DNA of 64,000 nucleotides from the NCBI RefSeq assembly GCF_000282495.1, contig NZ_AKJE01000021.1:56514-120513 (forward strand), read 5' to 3'. This document shows positions 55,369-64,000 of the stretch, one piece after another. Position numbers and translations under genes: made by a program. The notes beneath the pieces were generated by a model. It saw only the letters and a program-made list of their open reading frames with translations. It did not search any database and was not told where the DNA came from. Origin of the DNA: Pseudomonas sp. GM79 (lineage in GTDB: Bacteria > Pseudomonadota > Gammaproteobacteria > Pseudomonadales > Pseudomonadaceae). Every line of letters starts with the position of its first letter. Positions within the stretch are counted from its first letter, which is position 1.

Positions 55369-57426
55369 ATGATAAAAGCTAAAACAGGCAAGCCAGAAGG
55401 GTCGCGCAGTCGGTCGCAGATCATCGCGCTGTTCATCGCGTTGATCGTCTTCATCATGCTGCTGTTCGCCAACTTCGCGTACCTCAACACCCAGGCGAAT
55501 TACGACAAACAGTACATCGGCCACGCCGGTGAGCTGCGCGTGCTGTCCCAACGCATCGCCAAGAACGCCACCGAAGCCGCCGCAGGCAAGGCCGCGGCGT
55601 TCAAGTTGCTCAGCGATGCGCGCAACGACTTCGCCCAGCGTTGGGGCTATCTGAAGAAAGGCGATCCTTCCACCGGCCTGCCGCCGGCACCGTCCACCGT
55701 GCGCCCGGAAATGCGCGCCGTGCAGCTGGATTGGGAGCGTTTGCTGAAAAACACCGACGCCATTCTCTCCAGCGAGCAGACCGTGTTGTCTTTGCATCAA
55801 GTCGCCGCAACACTGGCCGAAACCGTGCCGCAGTTGCAGGTCGAGTATGAGAAGGTCGTCGAAACCCTCCTGCAACGTGGCGCCCCGGCCACTCAAGTGG
55901 CGATGGCCCAGCGTCAGTCGCTGCTGGCCGAGCGGATTCTTGGTGCGGTGAATACCGTGTTGTCCGGCGATGAAAATTCGCAGCAGGCGGCCGACGCTTT
56001 CGGTCGCGACGCGGCGCGTTTCGGCCTGGTGCTCAACGGCATGCTTCAAGGCAATGCGGCACTGAAAATCAGCCAGGTCGAAGACCGTGATGCGCGCGCC
56101 CGGCTGACCGAGATTTCCGAACTGTTCGAATTCGTCTCGGGTTCGGTGGATGAAATCCTCGAAACCTCGCCGGAGCTGCTCAAGGTCCGCGAATCGGCCA
56201 CCAATATTTTTACCCTGTCGCAAACCCTGCTCGATGAAGCTTCACACCTGGCCAGCCGATTCGAAAACCTCGCTGGCGGGCGTAACACCGGCACTATCGG
56301 TGGTTATGTACTGGGCTTGCTGGCGCTGATGTCGATCATCCTCATCGGCTTGGTGATGGTGCGCGAAACCAACCGTCAACTGCGTGAAACCGCCGAGAAG
56401 AACGAGCGCAACCAGAACGCGATCATGCGTTTGCTGGACGAAATCGAAGACCTCGCCGATGGCGACCTGACCGTGACCGCCTCGGTGACCGAAGACTTCA
56501 CCGGGACCATCGCTGATTCGATCAACTATTCCGTCGACCAACTGCGCGATCTGGTGGCGACCATCAACCTCACTGCCGGCCAGGTCGCCGCCGCCGTGCA
56601 GGAAACCCAGGCCACCGCCATGCACCTGGCCCAGGCTTCGGAGCATCAGGCGCAGCAGATTTCCGAAGCCTCCACGGCCATCAATGACATGGCCCAGTCC
56701 ATCGATCAGGTCTCGGCCAACGCCGCCGAATCCTCAGCGGTGGCCGAACGCTCGGTGGAGATCGCCAACAAGGGCAACGAAGTGGTGCACAACACCATTC
56801 ATGGCATGGACAATATTCGCGAGCAGATTCAGGACACCGCCAAGCGCATCAAGCGGCTGGGTGAGTCTTCTCAGGAAATTGGCGACATTGTCAGCCTGAT
56901 CGATGACATTGCCGATCAGACCAACATCCTCGCCCTCAACGCGGCGATTCAGGCGTCCATGGCCGGTGACGCCGGGCGCGGTTTTGCGGTGGTGGCCGAC
57001 GAAGTACAGCGTCTGGCCGAACGTTCATCCGCGGCGACCCGACAGATCGAAACGCTGGTGCGGGCGATTCAGGCCGACACCAACGAAGCGGTGATTTCCA
57101 TGGAACAGACCACCACCGAAGTGGTGCGCGGCGCGCGTCTGGCGCAGGATGCCGGGGTGGCCCTGGAAGAAATCGAAGGCGTATCGAAGACCCTTGCGGC
57201 ATTGATCCAGAGTATTTCCAACGCCGCGCAGCAACAGACTTCGTCGGCCGGCCAGATTTCCCTGACGATGAACGTGATCCAGCAGATCACCACGCAGACC
57301 TCGTCCGGCTCCACCGCCACCGCCGAGAGCATCGGTAACCTGGCGAAAATGGCCAGCCAACTGCGGCGTTCGGTGTCCGGTTTCACCTTGCCGGCCGCTA
57401 AAGCGCAGGCTGTGGACAAAGCTTGA
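55369..57426 (+). CDS. pilJ: type IV pilus chemoreceptor PilJ
   Basis: A 685-residue MCP. TM1 (about 16-39: [23 protein letters not shown]), a periplasmic PilJ sensor domain of about 270 residues with the [19 protein letters not shown] motif, then TM2 ([21 protein letters not shown]). A HAMP domain and the coiled-coil signalling tip follow ([40 protein letters not shown]). The last residues lack a CheR/CheB tether. ATG at 55369 follows GAGGACCG. Confidence 0.95.
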   Translation: MIKAKTGKPEGSRSRSQIIALFIALIVFIMLLFANFAYLNTQANYDKQYIGHAGELRVLSQRIAKNATEAAAGKAAAFKLLSDARNDFAQRWGYLKKGDPSTGLPPAPSTVRPEMRAVQLDWERLLKNTDAILSSEQTVLSLHQVAATLAETVPQLQVEYEKVVETLLQRGAPATQVAMAQRQSLLAERILGAVNTVLSGDENSQQAADAFGRDAARFGLVLNGMLQGNAALKISQVEDRDARARLTEISELFEFVSGSVDEILETSPELLKVRESATNIFTLSQTLLDEASHLASRFENLAGGRNTGTIGGYVLGLLALMSIILIGLVMVRETNRQLRETAEKNERNQNAIMRLLDEIEDLADGDLTVTASVTEDFTGTIADSINYSVDQLRDLVATINLTAGQVAAAVQETQATAMHLAQASEHQAQQISEASTAINDMAQSIDQVSANAAESSAVAERSVEIANKGNEVVHNTIHGMDNIREQIQDTAKRIKRLGESSQEIGDIVSLIDDIADQTNILALNAAIQASMAGDAGRGFAVVADEVQRLAERSSAATRQIETLVRAIQADTNEAVISMEQTTTEVVRGARLAQDAGVALEEIEGVSKTLAALIQSISNAAQQQTSSAGQISLTMNVIQQITTQTSSGSTATAESIGNLAKMASQLRRSVSGFTLPAAKAQAVDKA

Positions 57427-57462
57427 ACCGCCTCAGGGCGTATGCATTTGATTGGAGTAGTT

Positions 57463-60400
57463 ATGGGTGATCGGCACGACTATGTGGCCCTCGAGTGGGT
57501 CAAAGGCGAGATTGCCGAAACGCTGAAACAGGCTCATCAGGCGATCGAAACCCTGATCGACGATCCACAGGCGACGCACACGCTGAGTGAGTGTCTGGCC
57601 TGTGTCCATCAGGTCCACGGTAGCTTGCAGATGGTCGAGTTCTACGGCGCGGCCTTGCTCGCCGAAGAGATCGAGCAGTTGACCAGCGCCTTGCAGCAGA
57701 ACCGCGTCAGCCATCGTGACGAGGCGATCCATCTGTTACTGCAAGCCCTGGGGCAATTGCCGACTTACCTCGACCGGGTGCAAGGTGCCCGTCGTGACTT
57801 ACCGCTGGTGGTGTTGCCGCTGCTCAACGACCTGCGCAGCGCCCGTGGCGAAAGCCTGTTGTCGGAAACCAGCCTGTTCAGCCCGCAACTGCCGGAGCTG
57901 CTACCTCTGGGCCCAGAGGCCTTGGCGCTGCTGGAACCGTCCGACTTGCCGAATGTGCTGCGCAAATTGCGGCAAATGTTGCAGATGTCCCTGGTCGGTT
58001 TGTTGCGCGAACAGGATGACGAAACCCACTTCGGTTATCTGGCGAGGGTTTTTGCGCGCCTCGAAGCGCTGTGCGACAACGCGCCCTTGAGCCCGTTATG
58101 GCAAGTCGCTTCAGCACTGGTCGAAGGCATGCGCAATGGCTCGATTGCCAACAGCCCGGCGTTGCGCAGCTTGTTCAAGGACGCCGACAAAGAGCTCAAG
58201 CGTTTGCTCGAACAGGGCATGCCCGCAATCAATCAACCGGCACCGCCGGAGCTGCTCAAGAGTTTGTTGTTCTATATTGCCAAGGCCGAACACCCCACCG
58301 GGCAGATGCTGACCATGAAAGATCGCTACTCACTTGACGATGCGCTACCCGACGGCGCGATGGTCGATGAAGAACGGGCAAGGCTGGCCGGCCCTGACCG
58401 CGACGCCATGCGTTCGGTATTGGCGGCGCTGTGCGAAGAGCTGGTGCGGGTCAAGGAGCGCCTGGACTTGTTCGTGCGCAGCGACCGTCAGCACACCTCG
58501 GACCTCGAAAGCCTGCTGGCGCCCCTGCGGCAAATCGCCGACACCCTGGCGGTGCTCGGTTTCGGCCAGCCGCGCAAGGTCATCATCGATCAACTGGCAG
58601 TGGTGCTGAGCCTCGCTCAGGGCCAGCGTGAACCCAACGACGCGACCCTCATGGACGTCGCCGGGGCCTTGCTTTACGTCGAAGCGACCCTGGCCGGCAT
58701 GGTCGGTACCGTGGAGCCGGAAAGCCAGGAAGACAGCCGTCTGCCGACCACCGACCTGACGCAGATCCACCAGATCGTGATCAAGGAAGCACGCATTTGC
58801 CTGCAACAGGCCAAGGACATGATCGTCGACTACATCGACGCCGACTGGGACCGCCAGCATTTGCAACCCTTGCCGGCGTTGCTGACCCAGGTGCGCGGCG
58901 CGTTGGCGATGATTCCGCTGGCCCGCGCGGCGAGCCTGGTCGAGACCTGCAACGGCTTCATCCGCGAACATCTGCTGGTGGACCCGGGCCAGCCCGGCTG
59001 GCAGCAACTGGACAGCTTGGCCGACGTCATCACCAGCATCGAATATTACCTGGAGCGCCTCAGCGACGACCCCGAAGCGCCGGGGGAACACCTGCTCGAC
59101 GTCGCGGAAAAAGGCCTGGCCTCGCTCGGCTTCTTTCCCATCGAACAGCAGCCGATGCTCAAGGATGTGCTCAGCCCCAGTGAAGCCCTGGTCATGCAGG
59201 ACATGCAGGAGCTGGACGACCCCGAAACCGTTCAGTCTCTGGCCGATGTGCTGGCCAGCCCGGTGTCGTCCGTCAACCCGCCAGCCCTGACGACGCCGGG
59301 TAGCCTGTTGCCGCCGCCCGCCGGTGAAGAACCGGTGGACGATGAGCTGCGGGACGTCTTCCTCGAAGAGACTGACGAGGTGCTGGAAATCCTCGAGGAG
59401 TATCTGCCGCGCTGGTCGGCCAGTCCCGACAGCACATCGGTCTTGAGTGAACTACGCCGCGCCTTCCACACCCTCAAAGGCAGTGGCCGGATGGTCCGCG
59501 CGCTGGTGCTGGGTGAGTTGGCCTGGGCGGTGGAAAACCTGCTCAATCGCGTGCTGGAACACAGCGTTGCACCTTCGCCTGCAGTGCAACAACTGGTGGG
59601 CGATGCGCTGAAGCTGTTGCCGGAACTGGTGGCCGAGTTCGCCGCCAATGCCCAGCGCCAACGCAACGATGTCGATCAATTGGCCGCCCGCGCCCATGCC
59701 CTCGCCAAGGGTGATAAGCCGGTGTCCGATGAGGACGTGCAGGATGTCGCGGCGCTCGATCCACTGTTGCTGGAGATCTTCCGCAACGAAGCCGAAACTC
59801 ATTTGAGCAGCCTCAATCGCTTCCTCGACCAAGCTGCCGAACACGTACCGCTTCAGGCCAGCGACGAGTTGCAGCGGGCCTTGCACACCCTGAAGGGCAG
59901 CGCCTCGATGGCCGGCGTGCTGCCGATTGCCGAGTTGGCGGCGTCGCTGGATGAACTGGCCCGGGAGTACAAGGCGCACCGGATTGCCCTCGACCTGGAC
60001 GAAGTTGAATTGCTGCTGGAAGCCGAAGGGCTGTTCCGCCTTGGGCTGCGACAACTCAAGAGCGACCCGCTGGCTGAAATCCCCGACGCTCGCTCGCTGA
60101 TTGAGCGAACCCAGGCATTGCTGGCCGAGCGTCTGCAAAGCCTGTTGAGCACGCCCAATACGAAGCAGCGCATCAAGCGCGATCCGCAACTGATCAACAA
60201 CTTTCTCGCTCAGGGCATGGACATCCTGCTGGACGCCGAAAGCCTGTTGCAGCGCTGGCAGCAGCATCCCGGCGAGCGGCAGGAACTCAGTGCGCTGCTC
60301 GACGAACTGACCACCCTCGGCGAAGGCGCGCACTTGGCCGATCTGCATCCGGTGGATGAACTCTGCGAAGCATTGCTCGATCTGTATGGCGCGGTGGAAG

Positions 60401-63363
60401 AAAGCAGCCTGGCGGTCAGCGACCGATTTTTTCATGAGGCGCAAAGTGCCCATGAAGCGCTGATCAACATGCTCGACGAACTGGCCGCCGGCCAGGAAGT
60501 CACTGCCCAACCGCAGCGGGTGCGGGCCTTGCGCGGCTTGCTCGATGAGAGTCTCGATCCATCCGCCATGGGCCTGATCCGCAGTGACGGCAGCCGCACC
60601 CTGAGCATCCGCGAACTGGGCAGCGCCACCGCCGAACTGGAGCAGAGCGCGACGCAGGTGGAGCTGGACGACGAAATCGTTTCGATCTTCCTTGAAGAAG
60701 CGGTGGATATCCTCGAGAGCGCTGGTCAGGCTTTGCAGCGCTGGCTGAGTGACCCGGACAACGCCGCGCCGTTGTTGTCCTTGCAGCGCGATTTGCACAC
60801 CCTCAAGGGCGGTGCGCGGATGGCCGAGGTCGAACCGGTCGGCGATCTGGCCCATGAACTTGAAAGCCTTTACGAAGGCCTGGTGGACCGCCGTTACAGT
60901 CACAGCGAAACGCTGGCGCAGTTGCTGCAGCAGAGCCATGACCGACTGGCCATGTTCCTTGATCAGTTGCAGCACAACCGTCCATTGGGTGATCCGGGCG
61001 AGTTGATCCAAGCCATTCGCGAGTTTCGTCAGGGCAATGCCGGCAGCGCCGAGGTGATCGAACCAGCGGCGAGCAATGACTCGGCGGGTCATGATTCCGA
61101 GCTTCTGGAGATCTTCCTCGAGGAAGGTTTCGACATCATTGAAAACTCCGGTGCGGCGCTGTTGCGCTGGCAGGCCGAGCCGTCGAGTCGCCAGGAAATG
61201 GAAACCCTGCTACGCGACTTGCACACCCTCAAGGGTGGCGCGCGAATGGTGGAAATTGCGCCGATTGGCGACCTGGCCCATGAGCTGGAATTTCTCTACG
61301 AAGGCTTGTCGGCTGGCATGCTGCAACCCACCGCCGAGCTGTTCTCGCTGTTGCAACGCAGCCATGACCGACTGGCGCAGATGCTCGACGCCACCCGCGC
61401 CGGTCAGCCATTGCCGCCGGCCGATCGGCTGATCGATGCGATCAAGAATTTCAGCCATCCGGCGGTGCCCGAAACATCGGCACCCGTGACGCAGCCCGTA
61501 GCGCCCAAAGCCGAGCCAACCGCGCTGCAACCCGAAGGCACCGATACGGTCAAGGTCTCGGCGGAATTGCTCGATGACTTGGTCAATCTGGCCGGGGAAA
61601 CTTCAATCTTCCGCGGGCGCATCGAACAACAGGTCAACGACGCACGGGTGGCGCTGAGCGAGATGGAAACCACCATCGAGCGCATGCGCGATCAGTTACG
61701 CCGCCTCGATACCGAAACCCAGGGGCGGATTCTCAGCCGTCAGCAAGTCGACGCCGAACGCCTGGGCTACGAAGAATTTGACCCGCTGGAGATGGACCGT
61801 CACTCGCAGCTGCAACAGTTGTCGCGGGCGCTGTTCGAGTCTGCCTCCGACCTGCTCGACCTCAAGGAAACCCTCGAACGGCGCAATCACGACGCGGAAA
61901 ACCTGCTGCAACAGCAGGGCCGCATCAACACCGAATTGCAGGAAGGCCTGATGCGTACGCGCATGGTGCCGTTCGAGCGAATGCTGCCGCGTTTGAAACG
62001 CATCGTTCGGCAGGTCGCCAGCGAACTGGGCAAGGACGTGGACTTCATCGTTGGCAACGCCGAAGGCGAGATGGACCGCAACGTCCTCGAACGCATGGCC
62101 GCGCCGTTGGAACACATGCTGCGCAATGCCGTCGACCATGGGCTGGAATCGGCCGAGGTACGTATTGCGGCCGGCAAACCGGCTCAGGGCAAGATCACCC
62201 TCGACCTGTCGCGAGAGGGCGGCGACATCATTTTCGACATCCGCGACGACGGTGCCGGCGTGCCGCTGGACGCCGTGCGGCGCAAGGCGATCAAGCGCGG
62301 GTTGCTCGACCCGGACAGCGACATCAGCGACCGCGACGTGCTGCAATTCATCCTGCAACCGGGGTTCTCCACCGCCGAGAAAATCACTCAGATCTCCGGG
62401 CGTGGCGTCGGCATGGACGTGGTTCACGAAGAAGTCCGGCAGCTCGGCGGCGGCATGACCATAGACTCTGTGCCAGGGCAGGGCGTGCACTTCCGGATTC
62501 GCCTGCCGTTCACCGTGTCGGTCAACCGCGCGTTGATGGTGCAATGCGGGGAGGATCAATACGCGATCCCGCTGAACACCATCGACGGCATCGTTCGTGT
62601 GTTGCCCAACGAACTCGAAGGGCATTACCGGCTCGATCCGCCGACCTACGAATACGCCGGGCAACGTTACGAGTTGTGCTACCTCGGCGAGCTGCTGAAA
62701 ACCAGCACCCGCCCAAAACTGCTGGGCCAGAGCCTGCCGTTGCCGGTGTTGCTGGTGCAGTGCAACGAGCGACATGTCGCGGTGCAGGTGGATGCCATGG
62801 CCGGTACCCGGGAAATCGTGGTCAAAAGCCTTGGCCCGCAGTTCGCCGCAGTGCAGGGTTTGTCCGGCGCGACGATTCTGGGCGATGGCCGGGTGGTGCT
62901 GATTCTCGACTTGCTGGCGCCGATCCGCGCGATGCAAGCACAGGTGCCGAAGCGGCCTGTGACTCAAGAGGTCGAGCCCGAGCCGCAACGGCCGTTGCTG
63001 GTGCTGGTGGTCGACGATTCGGTCACCGTGCGCAAGGTCACCAGCCGTTTGCTGGAACGCCACGGTATGAACGTGCTGATCGCCAAGGACGGTGTCGACG
63101 CCATGTTGCTGCTCGAAGAGCACATGCCCGACCTGATGCTGCTGGACATCGAAATGCCGCGCATGGACGGCTTCGAAGTGGCGACCCAGGTGCGCGCCGA
63201 CGAACGCTTGCGGCATCTGCCGATCATCATGATCACCTCCCGTACCGGCCAGAAACACCGCGACCGCGCCATGGCCATCGGCGTCAACGACTACCTCGGC
63301 AAGCCATATCAGGAATCGGTGCTGCTCGACAGCATCGCCCGCTGGAGCAAAACCCATGCATGA
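57463..63363 (+). CDS. chpA: ChpA hybrid kinase of the pilus chemosensory system
   Basis: A 1966-residue protein. Histidine phosphotransfer motifs are visible as VHQVHGSLQM (His52), FHTLKGSGRMV (His669), LHTLKGSASMA (His808), LHTLKGGARMA (His1112) and LHTLKGGARMV (His1254). A domain at about 900-1000 has Thr950 where His would be (LTTLGEGAHLADL). CheA-like dimerisation and ATPase domains follow (FDIRDDGAGV, QISGRGVGMDVV), then a CheW domain and a C-terminal REC with VVDDSVTVRKV and Asp1895 (LLDIEMPRMDG). It is about 500 residues shorter than P. aeruginosa ChpA. ATG at 57463 follows GGAGTAGTT. Confidence 0.95.
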   Translation: MGDRHDYVALEWVKGEIAETLKQAHQAIETLIDDPQATHTLSECLACVHQVHGSLQMVEFYGAALLAEEIEQLTSALQQNRVSHRDEAIHLLLQALGQLPTYLDRVQGARRDLPLVVLPLLNDLRSARGESLLSETSLFSPQLPELLPLGPEALALLEPSDLPNVLRKLRQMLQMSLVGLLREQDDETHFGYLARVFARLEALCDNAPLSPLWQVASALVEGMRNGSIANSPALRSLFKDADKELKRLLEQGMPAINQPAPPELLKSLLFYIAKAEHPTGQMLTMKDRYSLDDALPDGAMVDEERARLAGPDRDAMRSVLAALCEELVRVKERLDLFVRSDRQHTSDLESLLAPLRQIADTLAVLGFGQPRKVIIDQLAVVLSLAQGQREPNDATLMDVAGALLYVEATLAGMVGTVEPESQEDSRLPTTDLTQIHQIVIKEARICLQQAKDMIVDYIDADWDRQHLQPLPALLTQVRGALAMIPLARAASLVETCNGFIREHLLVDPGQPGWQQLDSLADVITSIEYYLERLSDDPEAPGEHLLDVAEKGLASLGFFPIEQQPMLKDVLSPSEALVMQDMQELDDPETVQSLADVLASPVSSVNPPALTTPGSLLPPPAGEEPVDDELRDVFLEETDEVLEILEEYLPRWSASPDSTSVLSELRRAFHTLKGSGRMVRALVLGELAWAVENLLNRVLEHSVAPSPAVQQLVGDALKLLPELVAEFAANAQRQRNDVDQLAARAHALAKGDKPVSDEDVQDVAALDPLLLEIFRNEAETHLSSLNRFLDQAAEHVPLQASDELQRALHTLKGSASMAGVLPIAELAASLDELAREYKAHRIALDLDEVELLLEAEGLFRLGLRQLKSDPLAEIPDARSLIERTQALLAERLQSLLSTPNTKQRIKRDPQLINNFLAQGMDILLDAESLLQRWQQHPGERQELSALLDELTTLGEGAHLADLHPVDELCEALLDLYGAVEESSLAVSDRFFHEAQSAHEALINMLDELAAGQEVTAQPQRVRALRGLLDESLDPSAMGLIRSDGSRTLSIRELGSATAELEQSATQVELDDEIVSIFLEEAVDILESAGQALQRWLSDPDNAAPLLSLQRDLHTLKGGARMAEVEPVGDLAHELESLYEGLVDRRYSHSETLAQLLQQSHDRLAMFLDQLQHNRPLGDPGELIQAIREFRQGNAGSAEVIEPAASNDSAGHDSELLEIFLEEGFDIIENSGAALLRWQAEPSSRQEMETLLRDLHTLKGGARMVEIAPIGDLAHELEFLYEGLSAGMLQPTAELFSLLQRSHDRLAQMLDATRAGQPLPPADRLIDAIKNFSHPAVPETSAPVTQPVAPKAEPTALQPEGTDTVKVSAELLDDLVNLAGETSIFRGRIEQQVNDARVALSEMETTIERMRDQLRRLDTETQGRILSRQQVDAERLGYEEFDPLEMDRHSQLQQLSRALFESASDLLDLKETLERRNHDAENLLQQQGRINTELQEGLMRTRMVPFERMLPRLKRIVRQVASELGKDVDFIVGNAEGEMDRNVLERMAAPLEHMLRNAVDHGLESAEVRIAAGKPAQGKITLDLSREGGDIIFDIRDDGAGVPLDAVRRKAIKRGLLDPDSDISDRDVLQFILQPGFSTAEKITQISGRGVGMDVVHEEVRQLGGGMTIDSVPGQGVHFRIRLPFTVSVNRALMVQCGEDQYAIPLNTIDGIVRVLPNELEGHYRLDPPTYEYAGQRYELCYLGELLKTSTRPKLLGQSLPLPVLLVQCNERHVAVQVDAMAGTREIVVKSLGPQFAAVQGLSGATILGDGRVVLILDLLAPIRAMQAQVPKRPVTQEVEPEPQRPLLVLVVDDSVTVRKVTSRLLERHGMNVLIAKDGVDAMLLLEEHMPDLMLLDIEMPRMDGFEVATQVRADERLRHLPIIMITSRTGQKHRDRAMAIGVNDYLGKPYQESVLLDSIARWSKTHA

Positions 63364-63814
63364 ACACCGCTCCAGCAACCTCACTGGGCTTTTATTGCCC
63401 TTGGCTGATCGCAACCTGATCCTGCCCAACGTCGCTGTCGCCGAACTCATTGATTACCAACCCGGCGCCTTCGACCTCGATACACCTCCGTGGTATCTGG
63501 GGTTGGTGAAGTGGCGGGATCGGCAGATTCCGTTGCTTAGTTTTGAGTCGGCGTGTGGCAACAAAGTGGTGATCGGTGAGCGAGCACGGATCGTCATCCT
63601 CAATGCCCTCGGTGGGCGGCCTGAGCTGAAGTTCATTGCGTTGCTGGTGCAGGGGATTCCGCGGTCTTACAAGCTGGATAGCCAGTTGAGCTATGTGGAT
63701 GTGCCGTTATGTGCGCTGGAGCAGGCAGCGGTGCAGGTGGGGGAGCAAGTGGCCAAGGTGCCTGACTTGCTCGCGCTGGAGGAGCTGTTGGTTACAGCTG
63801 GTTTGGCCAACTGA
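63356..63814 (+). CDS. chpC: CheW-like protein ChpC
   Basis: A 152-residue CheW-fold protein (NLILPNVAVAELIDYQPG, WYLGLVKWRDRQIPLLSFESACG). It overlaps the end of chpA by 8 bases. In P. aeruginosa chpB (a CheB-like methylesterase) lies between chpA and chpC; here it is missing. The ChpC call is by position and size. Confidence 0.85.
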   Translation: MHEHRSSNLTGLLLPLADRNLILPNVAVAELIDYQPGAFDLDTPPWYLGLVKWRDRQIPLLSFESACGNKVVIGERARIVILNALGGRPELKFIALLVQGIPRSYKLDSQLSYVDVPLCALEQAAVQVGEQVAKVPDLLALEELLVTAGLAN

Positions 63815-63843
63815 TCCGGATATTGTGGTGATTTCACCGGCCT

Positions 63844-63935
63844 CATCGCGGGCAAGCCCGCTCCCACAGGTATTGTGGATGACTCAGGATTTGAGCACGG
63901 CACGGACACTGTGGGAGCGGGCTTGCCCGCGAAGG
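63844..63935. repeat. REP pair, outward type, GCGGGCAAGC variant
   Basis: A 92-bp pair after chpC in which both arms carry the CGCGGGCAAGC/GCTTGCCCGCG form. This variant otherwise occurs only in single arms at 4553 and 19790. Confidence 0.88.
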
Positions 63936-63964
63936 CGGCCTTCAACTTGCCAAAGACCTCACTG

Positions 63965-64000
63965 TTAAGCCCTGGCCCGAGCCTTCATCTGCAACGACTC
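63965..64000 (-). CDS. possible C-terminal end of a leftward gene
   Basis: A leftward open frame of eleven codons runs from the window edge to TAA at 63965 and would encode the end ESLQMKARARA. It lies beyond the REP pair, at the position where a convergent gene would end. Too little is present to judge whether it is real or to name it. Confidence 0.3.
   Translation of the reverse strand, partial: ESLQMKARARA

Noticed and set aside
59452..61092. A 546-codon leftward frame opposite chpA
   Set aside because: Same reasoning; the sense-strand protein has clear Hpt domains over the same bases.
61696..63450. A 584-codon leftward frame opposite chpA
   Set aside because: It lies wholly antisense to chpA, lacks any recognisable domain, and is rich in His, Gln and Arg, as expected from the complement of GC-rich coding DNA.

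Overview
The window is a chromosomal segment of a fluorescent-group Pseudomonas. Its gene order (folA, ilvD, mutM, fdx, coaD, GMC/ALDH/TetR, rsmD, M16 pair, ftsYEX, rpoH, mtgA, thiSG, trmB, hemW, rdgB, metWX, proC, yggS, pilT, pyrCBR, ruvX, yqgE, tonB, gshB, pilGHIJ, chpA) follows the PA0350-PA0415 backbone remembered from P. aeruginosa. The many GTGGGAGCGGGC-type REP pairs between genes are typical of the P. fluorescens lineage. I saw no rRNA, tRNA, CRISPR array or transposase.

Layout. 1-1054: end of an aminophosphonate-oxidation operon (partial FAD oxidase plus a PhnZ-like HD oxygenase). 1.2-4.0 kb: a GTPase (DUF3482) and its DUF2868 membrane partner. 4.0-9.4 kb: folA, cystine transporter, phosphorylcholine phosphatase, ilvD. 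9.7-13.2 kb: an accessory cluster (below). 13.4-18.0 kb: rlmI, an HDOD protein, mutM, ferredoxin, coaD. 18.1-22.7 kb: a GMC oxidoreductase with a small Tat subunit and an aldehyde dehydrogenase, divergent from a TetR regulator across a 30-bp palindrome. 22.7-29.0 kb: sseA, an AraC regulator, a YheT hydrolase, rsmD, and an active plus inactive M16 peptidase pair. 29.4-33.6 kb: ftsY-ftsE-ftsX and rpoH. 33.7-44.9 kb: cell wall, thiamine, tRNA modification, haem chaperone, methionine and proline housekeeping genes. 44.9-53.6 kb: pilT, a C40 peptidase, a TM2 protein, the pyrimidine operon, tonB, gshB. 53.8-63.8 kb: the Pil-Chp surface-sensing phosphorelay (pilG, pilH, pilI, pilJ, chpA, chpC), without pilK or chpB.

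The most novel-looking locus is a leftward four-gene operon at about 13.18-9.69 kb between ilvD and rlmI. A promoter and a strong Shine-Dalgarno precede a 23-codon gene that ORF finders miss. A 10-bp perfect hairpin follows, then a SagB-type flavin dehydrogenase, an AurF-type diiron oxygenase with all seven expected metal ligands, and a Bcr/CflA-type exporter, the last three coupled by overlaps. There is no cyclodehydratase, radical SAM enzyme, NRPS or PKS gene nearby. The architecture (tiny highly translated peptide, attenuator, two redox tailoring enzymes, exporter) suggests a minimal peptide-derived natural product pathway. This is inference; I recognise no described system with this composition.

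The intergenic spaces hold sixteen REP pairs of two kinds. Eight have the GTGGGAG ends outermost and all measure exactly 88 bp with a related central dyad. Eight have the opposite orientation and vary from about 66 to 96 bp. Two of the 88-bp elements are practically identical and bracket a single lipoprotein-like gene.
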